A stretch of 64,000 nt of DNA from Linum tenue (lineage: Eukaryota; Streptophyta; Magnoliopsida; Malpighiales; Linaceae): the NCBI GenBank assembly GCA_946122785.1, contig CAMGYJ010000002.1, positions 19,070,492 through 19,134,491 of the forward strand, read 5' to 3'. Both the position numbers and the translations under genes were made by a program. Shown one piece after another: positions 55,282 to 64,000 of this stretch (the stretch's first letter is position 1; each line of letters opens with the position of its first letter). The notes under the pieces are model-generated. The model was not told the origin of the DNA and did not search any database. It saw only the letters and a program-made list of their open reading frames with translations.

Positions 55282-57565
55282 TTAGGAGTCTGATGGCTCG
55301 TGATCGGCGAGCTGCTGGGCAATGCGGGATAGAGTGGTGCGGACCCGAGTGAAAAAGCTTTGCACTGCTTGCAGCTCAGCCTGTGCTTCTATCTCAGCGC
55401 GAGTGGGGTCAGTGGCGAGCTGGGCCGCATCCTCACGTCGCATTTGTTCAGCCCCTTTGACGATAGTCGGCATTGTACTTGCTCTAACCACCTGCAGAGC
55501 TGGTGCCACGGCCTTCCCGCGTTCCACTAGGTCTTTACCCACTGTGCGGAGGAACGCCATGTCAGCAGCACAAAGTGGTGGAATGTCAATGCTTAAAGTC
55601 TCCAGAATTTTGCAAGCAGATCCGGGCCATACTATGGTTTGGTCACTCATGGAAGTCACCAGAGGAATGCTAAGAAATTGATCCATCATCTTCAATGCTT
55701 CTCTGACTCGGCGGCGAAGTGCAGCCATGGGTGGCGTGGGGAGTGAGCTAGATGATTCCATCGCAGGGTTGAGGCCGTACCTGGTGTTACAATCAGCGGT
55801 GTCATGCTGCAAAAAAGAAGCAGGGGTGTGAGTGGGAGTTTAGCTAAAAGATGGTCACGCAGTCGTGTAGTATGGGAAAGCATGAGGAAAGCTAACCTCG
55901 ACGAGGGGAGTGGTGCGAAGATATGGAGGGGGGCGAGTAGGTGGATGATGACTCTCAATAACTACAACAATTAAGGTTTCAAAAGGGCGGCGAACACTTA
56001 CATGAGTAATGCCGGAGTTAAAATATGAAAGTCACAGCAAACATAAAGAGGAGTGCGAGAACGAGGGTCGTACCTGCTCGCCGTTTCAAGTGAGTCTTGA
56101 ATGCTGATGTAGTTGAACCACCATCATGGTCAGAAGCAAGCCAGGCGAGGACATCAGATAATGGCTGGCCGAAAATGCAGAATGATAGTGAAGACCACGC
56201 ATCCTTGAACTGGGGCGAGACGTTATTCACCACGTTTTTATGAGGAGGAAAATATTGTGCAGTTTCTTGGTAACCTCGTACCTCCATAATTTGCCCAGCG
56301 GTAAGCTCCGAAGAGCGGATGTGGAATGTTGGAAAATTCAAGGACAGGGGAGGTAACATAGGCCATGCTTGAACGAGGTTGAATTGTCGAGCCGCAAGTT
56401 GAGGGTTGTACGTCTCGATACTGAGTACTTCTGAGCCGGTAGGAGCAAAGAGGAGGTCCCGAGCTGTTAGGTAGCGATTGCGTTCCTCGATGAACTCATG
56501 GTAAGCGGCGGCAGTGGGATCACCTCGTGGTGGTGGCTCGTCAAAAGCGAGTTTGAACGAAGCGGGGCCAAATATCCATTCTGCGAAAGGGGTGAAGCTG
56601 GGAATCTCCCTGACCCCATAAAAGAAGGTAAAATAATTAGTGAAATCCCCTTTCCGCGAAGCTGCTTTAGCCAAACAATGGCCGTATGTGAGCATGGTAG
56701 TATCTTGAACGGCCGTTTGAAGAGCTGGTAGAGGGCCGCAAGTCGTCGGGAAATAAGCATGCAGCCAAAGTTGTAGTAGCCATAGAGGGCCAGCATTGAG
56801 GATGCCACATGCGTCTGAAGTCTCATTGACACGGTTCACGATGGTGTGCAGACCGCGATAGAGGTGGCAGAGCACAATTTCATCGAGATTGACGCATTCA
56901 CCAGTGAAGATTGCAAAGGTAGTACGCGCATCCGTGATGGATTGTTGGGTGCAAAGCACGAATCGACCAAACCAGTAATGAAGGAAAGCAACCCGCTCGC
57001 TGTCGGATACGGGTTCACCCGGGACGACTGGCGCGTTGTTGTTGTAGAGCGATTCGTAGGATCGATCAAGAGCTATCGAGGTAGCTGGGGCCAAAGCTCT
57101 CCTTGATTGCATGCGCGGCTTGGATAGGCCAGTCAGGGCCGCTATGTCGAGCAGAGTGATCGTCATCGAGCCCAATGGGAGCACGAAACAGTTCGATTCC
57201 GTTGACCAGAAGCAGATAGCGGCTTTGAGCAATTCGGGATCAGGGCTTGGCAGCTCTGAACATAGAGAGAGGAAGCGGTCGAGGCCTAAGGCCTGCCATT
57301 GAGATACAGTTGTGGCATCATGGGCCAACCGACCATGCCAACGTTTGAAGTCGGGATCCGGGATGGCCAACGGGAGGGCTCGGGTCTTCCAGTTAAAGAG
57401 GGGACTGATGTTGGGAAGACGAAACAGAAGCTGGGAATCGTGAATTGGAAAGGCATCCAAAAGCTCCATAATGGCAGTGGACCGATTGCGAATGAGCGGA
57501 CCAAGCCATCCCTCCTCATTGTCGTCTTTCGATATTATCTCGAGGGTGAAATCAGCATTGGCCAT
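55282..57565 (-). CDS. PMD gene, copy B (three exons, intact)
   Basis: Exons are 57565-56074, 55961-55897 and 55806-55282. Donors are GCAG|GTACGA and GTCGAG|GTTAGC. Acceptors are TTGTTGTAG and TTTTTTGCAG. The phases fit (1492, 65 and 525 nt), giving about 693 residues with no stop. The PMD core shows LDRFLSLC, ICFWSTESNCFVLPLGSMTI, LLDIAALTGLS (about 95-150) and GPLWLLQLWLHAYFP (259-273). Exon 1 ends LKRRA. The C-terminal exon 3 encodes a helical region (VREALKMMDQFLSI, LRRVGKDL-type, IEAQAELQAVQSFF). It is antisense to and downstream of pol. Related antisense PMD frames have been noted in Tat-lineage elements. Its job is unknown, and silencing suppression or transposition support are only conjectures. 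Confidence 0.87.
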
Positions 57566-60165
57566 GTTTTCCAGAAAGTCCCGTCGTTCCCCCGGAGATA
57601 ACGGGAGGAGAAACGCGGCGAGGCTGCAGTCAGAAAAAGATTAGTTGGGTTAGTGATAGCCATACATCCAGTGGTGGCTATTCGCCAACGAAACAATTAT
57701 ACAGGCCTAAACAACGTTGTCGAGCTGACACAGGTCACTACGAAAAAAAAATATAATAATCTACAGCATTGCAAGGGGTCTTGGCAACGGTGTTGGAGTA
57801 GAATTCTATTTGGCCAAAATACTTGGCTGCGAGATTGCGCAATAAAAAAAAAAGAAATTGAAGGGAAGGAGCGTTGTTGTGGAGCTTGCCGCAACATTGC
57901 AAGTAAATATAATATATATAAAAAAGGGCGATGGTTTGTCAAACAAAACTGCAGGAGTTCGTTGCAGCGTTGCGAATGATGGGGGAAAATGAGCCGGTTT
58001 CAATATCAATGCGAAGTTGAGATTGCAGAACTTACTCGGTGATCGACGAGAATCCTGGCAATGACATGGCGGCGACGTCAGCTGCGCAGAAATTTGAGGT
58101 ACGGCTTCCTGCTCAATGGATCGTTGTTGAGTAAAGTTTTGTTTTTGGTTTACTCGGATAAATTTAGGGTTGGCACATGGGACCTATTTATGGAGAATTG
58201 TTGCGGTGAGGTAGAAGGAGGTAGTATCCTTTTTGGTTTGGGATTACAACGTTGGAAGGGAATAGGATCCGCCAACGCTGCCAAAGCAGCATTGCAGAGA
58301 TGGACCGGGACTAGGCACGCGGTTTCGTTGAGGCGGGAAACTTGTCGTCGCATTTGGGCCAGGTACGTTACAACAAAAAAAAAATTCAACTCTGGCCCAA
58401 GCAACATCGTAGGGACGTAAGGTTGTTGTAATTTGGTTTTAATGTCGCGACAGCAGTGGTGCAGACTAAACAACATTGCAAACCAAAACAAAAATAGTAC
58501 TGCAACTCCGTGTGTTTACATGATTGGGAGAGACCGTGCTGGTCAGTAGTTTTAACGATGTGGTTAAAAGGAAAAAAGGTTCAAAACGCGGCCGCTTTCG
58601 GGTAAAGCCGAGCTGCAAAGCTGTGCAGCGGTGTTGTTTTTCTTTCTCGCCACGGTGTCGTTTGGGATCGCAAGACAAATCGGAGCTGTTTCTGGAGAAA
58701 TGGCTTTGCTATAGTGGGAAGTCTATTACCGCTAAGCTATTGAGCCCGACTTTGTTAAGCTATGTCCTGGCGTTGAGGATAGAAAGGAAACAAGGCACGT
58801 TTGTTTTTCAGCCTAAGCAGCGCTATAGAGTGGTGTGACGATGTTGTTTTCTTTTCTCTCCGGGACAAACGTTGCATAGAGCAAAAAGTCCATAGTTGTG
58901 GCAGGGTGGGTTTTTCCCTGATCGGGAGGAACACGAGGCCGTTTCGTGACGGGGTTGCAAGTTTATTAGCCCTTGATCTGAGAGATTAAGAAGTAAAGTT
59001 GAAGCAGGCTTGCTTTGGCCAAAACGCCACCGTGTCAAAATAACAGAGACTGCATGGCGATATAAGTTGGCATGGAGTGAGATTGGTTTGGCTCAAAACA
59101 AGGCTGTCATAGTCTTCTTATTTTTTTTATTTCAAGGCCAAGATAGAAGACAGCAAAACAACATTGTTTTGGTTGCTGCAAAGTTGTTTGCGAAAAGAAG
59201 TCTCGTGGTGGTTTGGTGGCCAAAATAATCAGTAGTGTAGATAATTTAAATTGGCCAACAAAACTAATGAAAAGGTAGGAGGGAGGTTTTGGTTCGGAAC
59301 CATGCTACCGGGGTATTGTTGAGTTATTAAATTTTCCCCATTTCCAGCCATGCAGTGACCAAATTACATGAATTGGCCAAACAGTATAGGTCGTCAACAG
59401 CGTTGCGGAGCTGGCCGTAATGTTGTTGGTCGATGATTGAATATGGCAATAAAATGTGAACTCTCCTGTTTCGAGCCAAGCAGCGCTGCGGGAGCAGCAA
59501 CTACGCTGGCGGGAGAAGAGAAAATTTCTGCTAATGCATGGCGGCATGCATTGACGTGAAAAAAAAAGAGAAAAAAAAAGAAAGAAATTTCTCTTGCCGC
59601 TGTTGCAGTCAGCTTTGGCGGAAAAGAAAAAAAAAATGGGCCAAGCAGTATTGCTAAAGAGGGAAAGTTTGCCGCTGCAGTGTTGATTCGAGTTGGCCAA
59701 ATCTTGATTAAAATTACAATAAAAAAGAGTTCTCATCCTGATTATAATTGTCGACGAGGGATCTAACAGGCCTGACAAAAATCTTTTGGGCCAGACCCGG
59801 TCGGTTTGAGCTAAACAGGGTTGCAGTCCTGTGTAGCTGTTGAAACGTGCAACGAGACTGTTTCTTTGGCCTAAATAGCCTTGTCGAGCTAGCATTGCGA
59901 ATTAAGAATATGGTGAAATGCCACCGTTTGGAACGCCAAAGCAGCGCCGCGACATTGTCTTAGGGATTAGGTGCGGCGAGAACGACATGGTTACTGAAAT
60001 ATGGTAGAGCGAATTTTTCGGCATCGAGGATGAACTAAAGTAGAACAGTTCTGATTGTTTAAAAGAGCAAACCGACAGCAAAAGGAACATTCGTGGCCGC
60101 ACGAGCGTGCCGAAACAAAATAAATTCAGTTCGAAATAAATAAAGGCAGTAAATGTAACGAGCTT
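57566..60165 (+). other. Non-coding region between PMD copies
   Basis: No protein is supported in 2.6 kb. It contains recurring words such as GCAACGTTGC, CAGCGTTGC and GGCCAAA, long A runs (57740, 57845, 58378, 59560) and at 59500-59560 the sequence TGCATGGCGGCATGCATT. This last is shared with the 3' internal region of the non-autonomous element at 7825-12642. The PMD copy B promoter should lie at its left edge near 57600-58100. Confidence 0.6.
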
Positions 60166-63100
60166 CTAGTCGGTGAGATGCTTGGCTATATAGGCCAGCT
60201 CCGCCCGCAATGTGTCAAGACCGGTCCTTGCTGCCTGCCGAAGTTGAACGACCTGCGCCTTTCGAATCTCAAGCTTGTCATCAACTAGTGTTGTTTCTTG
60301 CGCCACCAATGTTTGAGTTTCAGCTGCGAGAGTAGTGATGGAAGCCTGCAGCTTTGTGCGGCGAGAGACATCTTCAGCCAACTCATCTTTCTTGACCTGC
60401 ACATCTTGCTCGAGTTGTTTCAGTTCGGCCTTCATCGCAGCAATTTTGGAGTCATCTGACTGAATTTCTTGTTCGCGAGTTGCGCATCGCCGAGAGTGAG
60501 CTTCGTATTGGGAGGACAGATCATTGAAGCGCACCGTGTTAGCGACGAGACGCTCTCTGATTGATTGGAGGGCAGTTCCCCTTTCAGCACTGTGTTTCTC
60601 TAGCTCGAGGGCGTCATAAGCACACTTCATGTATTTTTGCGCGAGTTGCTGAGCTTTCTTGGCAGCAGCAGTTTCTTCCAACCCAAGTCCAGGCAAGATT
60701 TCAGAAGGACCCAATCCGCTCAATACTGTAAAAGCCGATTCAAGCTCATTTCGCTGTGGAGGGTCGACCGCTTCTTCTAAGGAAAGGGAGAGAAATGGAA
60801 TGATCCGGCCAATGGCATTTTTTATGGCTTGGGTTCGTGGAGCAAGGCGGATCTCGGTAGAGGGTGGAGTTCGATTTTTTGCCAATGAAGTGAAGAACCG
60901 CACCGCTGTATCAAGATCAGGTACGCCCTGCAAATCATGAGAATGAATTAGTGAGCCACAACTTAGAAAGTTGAAAGCTTTCTAGCAAGGAAAGCATAGC
61001 TAGATTTACCGTGGGGGCCGAAGTCGGTGAAGCCGTACCCATGGTAGAAGGAACGGGTCTTGTAAGGTTGGAAAAAGGGGAGGATCGAGCTGCGAGGGGT
61101 GCGAAAGATGGAAGGACTGAGCTAGCAAGAGAGGTGGGGGTGGAAGTTGGCATTGTGACCCCGAAGCTAGCACGTTTGAGCGGAGGCATGGTTAGAGCAA
61201 GGATGGTGTCGTTTTCTCCAGCAGACAAAGTAGGCGCGGGGCTAGCGGAAGTAACCAATAAGGAGCTAGTTGGGACAGATGGAACGGTGGCACTCTCCTG
61301 TTCAGTCATCAAGGGCGGAGCAGAGCCGGTGTTCGACATTGAATCAGCCACGGGTTGGCTAGCTTGTGCCACAGGAGCCGAGTTATGTAAAATCGCTGCA
61401 TCATCGTCAGGGTCGATCTCAGACTCAATACTCATGGAGTCCGAGGTGGATCGAGTCTCTTCTCCCGACTCATCGGTTCCCGGATCCTACAAAGAATGAA
61501 AAGTTGAATTAAGAAGCAAACACTGTTGCACCTAAGACAACGTTGCTAGTGTGGTACAAGTATGGCCGCATGGATGCATGGCGGCTTTGGGCGGGCCATT
61601 ATAGGCGTTGGAAATGGGAGTACCAGGTGGTCAATTTATCAAGATTGCAAAGGAGGTGAAGTGAATGAAAGAGAGCACGACAAATTGGGCCACAAGTGAT
61701 AATATACCCAAACTAAAGCAAATGGCGCCCTAAAAGAGGTCGTAATAATGGGGAGATAAGGTGGTAGTACGTACCTCAACAGTGAGGCTTGAACGGATCT
61801 GTTTAGTCGGACGAACGCCGCCCGGTGATTTCCCGGAAGCTGCACAGGGTGAAGAGCCATGTAAATGGGATAAATTAACGCACCACGAGATAGGATAAAT
61901 AAGAAGAAGGTGTAGAGGCTTACATGCTCGACGCTTTGCAGAATCCTGCGAGGGAGATACGATGAACTCCTCATCGTCATCATTATTGTCAGCTGCACCA
62001 CGCTCGCACTGGGTTATGCGGCTAATGACGTTGGCTGCCAAGTCGTTAAAGTATCGAACCTCTTTGGAATTCCAGGCCAATTGGAACAATGGTGTTACTA
62101 CGCCGTCTGTTGCGGTGAAGTGCTTAAAAGCATTGGGAAGCAAGAAATCACAACACGCTTTCACATCTGCAATATCCTTCTCCGAGAGGTCTGCGAGTCG
62201 CGAGTGTAACCGCGGGTAGTTTTTTGAAAAGGCCAGAGGAATGGGCCATTGTTGTGCTAGGCCGAACTGGCGTGAGGCAAAGTGGGGATTGTAGACCTCG
62301 ATACTGAGATCGTTCGAGGCTTCAGGGGCAAAGAGCATGTCTCTCGCCACTATCCAGCGAGTCCACTCTTCCACGTACCAGTTGTAGTCACCGAGGGAGG
62401 CGTCTCCTTCTGGCGGTTTTTGGTTGAAAGCAAGCCTGAACGACGGAGGTCCAAACAGCCGAGCTTCAAATGGAGTAAAGCACTCGACGTCTCCGGCTTC
62501 GTAAAAAACCGGGAAGTATGTAGCAAAGTCCTTTTTCAGCGGGGGAGCTTTGGCGTAGTAATGGCCATATGACAAGATCGCGGTATCGTGAGCCATGTCG
62601 GCGGGGGCAGGCAACGAGCCCCGTACGGCAGGAAAATAAGCATATAACCACAGCTGCAACAACCAAAGAGGGCCCGCGCCGGTGACTTGCTTGGCCTCGG
62701 TGGCTTTCTTGATTTGTTGGACGGTCAGGTACATACCCCGATAAAGGTGACATCACACCACTTCAGCAAGGTTCTCGCATTCCCCGGCATCAATTTGGTA
62801 GGTGGAATTGATCGCTTGCACTGGTTGACCGCCGCCGGGACAGAGAATGAATTTGTTCAACCAGTAATGGATAAAGTAGGCCCGCTCCCCATCGGTGATC
62901 GGTGCCGCAGGGTCAGTTGGAGAATTGGTGTTGTAGAGCGAGCGGTAGGAGCGATCAAAGGGAATAGGGTTATCACGGTTGAAAGGGAGTCTAGCGATGG
63001 TAGGAGAGCGATGACGAGAGAGGCCAGTTAACGCGACGACGTCAAGCAAGGTGATTGTCATGGTTCCAAATGGGAAACCGAAGCTATTGGATTCTGTGGA

Positions 63101-63536
63101 CCAAAAACATATGGCAGCTTTGAATAAATCGGCATCTGGCAGAGGAGGATGGGCACAAAGAGATAAGAAGCGATCTATGCCAGCATCCCTCCAATGAGAG
63201 ATAGTGGTTTCATCCGCAAGTAGGCGACAATACCATCTCACAAAAACTTGTCCAGAGAGAGCCCAGGAAGAGAGTGTTCGTTTCGGTTTCTGTTGGGCAA
63301 AGAACGGAGTTGGCGCGTGACGGAGCAGAAGCCTGGCTTGGGAAACAGGATAAACATCTAGCTTGTTTATGGACTCGTCGTCACGATCGGTTATGGCAGG
63401 GCCGTGCAAACCCGCACCCTTGTTCGTTAATGAAAGTGTGTCGAGTTCTATGGCGGGAGAGTTGTCTAGGTTCCGCCATCTTTCCTGGGGATCATCGATG
63501 CTGCATACATGGGCCGCGAGGTCGGGCGGTGGTGGC
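60166..63536 (-). pseudogene. PMD gene, copy A (four exons, one stop)
   Basis: Exons are 63536-61924, 61839-61775 (65 nt), 61486-61010 and 60927-60166. Donors are GCAT|GTAAGC, GTTGAG|GTACGT and CACG|GTAAAT. Acceptors are CTTGGCAG, CTGTGCAG, TTTGTAG and GATTTGCAG. Phases are consistent and the exon 2 length equals copy B. The PMD core matches copy B (ICFWSTESNSFGFPFGTMTI, GPLWLLQLWLYAYFP, exon end KRRA). Exon 3 is Ser/Thr/Pro-rich. Exon 4 encodes a long coiled coil (KAQQLAQKYMKCAYDALELE, MKAELKQLEQDVQVKKDELA). A TGA at 62753-62755 lies where copy B has Leu. The start is unresolved, because the exon opens with an acceptor and an upstream exon is expected around 63600-63920. Confidence 0.8.
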
Positions 63537-64000
63537 CTGCCAAGAAAAGAACCAGGTATGTTCAGTCATTCTCATGATCGGAAGTGTAATTCCCGGTCAC
63601 TCGACGAGGCAAGTTGCGGCGGCATGGAAAGCGAAAGGGAGATAAAGCAACCAGTGTAAAACTACCAGGAGCAGGTACGTTATCGTTTGTTCACAAGGGC
63701 ATAATTGCATAAATAATATACGTACCAAAGGTAAAAACAAAACAATGAAGCAAGAACATATATATATGCATGCCATTATTCTCCCGCAAGTTTACGTGGG
63801 CATATGTACTAGCATCATCTACATGACTACATTTAATATTGTCGTGGAATGGCGAGTAACGAGAAGGGAGCAAGAAGTTCAGTACTGTTTTTGGGGAGGT
63901 GTGCGGCCGCCGGGAGCCATGTCGGTGCCGTGGTGGATGAGCGCCGGCTGTGTTTTGTATGCTTGAAGAAGAAGTTGGCGGCGGGCTGGCGAGTACTGTC
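63537..64000 (-). other. Upstream intron or leader of PMD copy A, window end
   Basis: A branch-like and pyrimidine-rich stretch ending CTTTTCTTGGCAG precedes the copy A exon. An ATGGCTCCCGG at about 63910-63920 on the minus strand could begin an upstream exon. The 3' LTR of the element is not seen. Confidence 0.4.

Larger units (their letters stand above)
45291..64000 (+). mobile_element. Large Tat-lineage Ty3/gypsy element (left part)
   Basis: The element starts with a 1998-bp LTR (TGTTGACACC...GAAACA), preceded by AGCAG, which may be half of a 5-bp duplication. Gag-protease and pol follow, with dual RNase H and integrase in gypsy order (RT, RNase H, aRNase H, IN). Beyond pol, at least 9.3 kb continues with two antisense PMD genes and non-coding DNA, and the 3' LTR is not reached before the window ends. 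The second, archaeal-type RNase H is diagnostic of the Tat lineage. There is no extra open frame between LTR and gag. One nonsense codon in RT and one in the upstream PMD copy suggest moderate decay. That the 55-64 kb region belongs to the same element is inferred from orientation, the shared words at 59.5 kb and the absence of another LTR. Confidence 0.85.

Noticed and set aside
57653..58838. Several frames of 80-120 codons in the 3' non-coding part of the large element
   Set aside because: They overlap each other on both strands, start at non-conserved positions, and contain runs from poly-A tracts. No domain is seen.
60166..60940. Plus-strand frame opposite PMD copy A exon 4
   Set aside because: It is a shadow of the coiled-coil coding strand, which has a consistent frame, splice sites and heptad pattern.

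Overview
The window is plant nuclear DNA, most likely from a dicot. The evidence is a spliced vacuolar-type two-pore K+ channel gene, a SIAMESE-RELATED-type gene, an F-box/F-box-associated pseudogene, plant L1-type LINEs with RNase H, plant Ty1/copia and Ty3/gypsy elements, Mutator-like elements and plant mobile domain (PMD) genes. I cannot name the species. Only about four ordinary genes look intact. Most of the rest is transposable elements, often nested, and their relics.

Layout. 1-5860: AT-rich intergenic DNA with a MULE transposase relic, a 445-bp tandem duplication and SINE-like or hAT-like fragments. 6165-7007: an intronless acidic membrane protein gene with two coding (GAA)n tracts. 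7508-13256: a broken cysteine-synthase-like pseudogene on the minus strand. It is split at a 5' splice site by a complete non-autonomous LTR element (7825-12642, 5-bp duplication CCTTG) and then by a full-length but decayed L1-type LINE (about 13275-19129, 18-bp duplication). 19158-23050: a Tourist-like MITE, pyrimidine/purine-biased repeats and a truncated LINE. 23136-23513: a SIAMESE-RELATED-like gene. 23520-26350: a truncated Ty1/copia element containing a 602-bp tandem duplication. 26724-27053: a small two-helix membrane protein gene. 27836-29399: a Pack-MULE carrying a piece of a coiled-coil gene. 29644-31263: two inverted copies of a long-TIR MITE. 31975-34380: the two-pore K+ channel gene with a predicted 5'-UTR intron. 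35040-40400: a hAT relic, several LINE 3' ends and a tandem array with 340-bp and 442-bp periods. 40502-44708: an F-box pseudogene split by a PMD-carrying MULE (41118-44178).

The main feature is 45291-64000, the left part of a very large Ty3/gypsy element that runs off the window. A 1998-bp LTR is followed by gag-protease (47322-51245) and pol in another frame (51223-54729). Pol has RT, RNase H, a second archaeal-type RNase H and integrase. The second RNase H marks the Tat lineage. Downstream of pol, on the opposite strand, lie two related multi-exon PMD genes (55282-57565 and 60166-63536). Both have an intron after a Lys-Arg-Arg-Ala end of the PMD exon, in the same phase, and both have a second exon of exactly 65 nt. 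The downstream copy predicts an uninterrupted spliced protein of about 693 residues. The upstream copy has one in-frame stop. The non-autonomous LTR element at 7825-12642 shares LTR termini, the primer-binding region and 3' internal sequence words with this element and may be a relative mobilised by it.

PMD genes therefore occur here in two unrelated transposon types, a MULE and a Tat-type retroelement, about 12 kb apart, each time antisense to the element's own coding direction. All splice sites, domain names and family names were read by eye and none was checked by a search.
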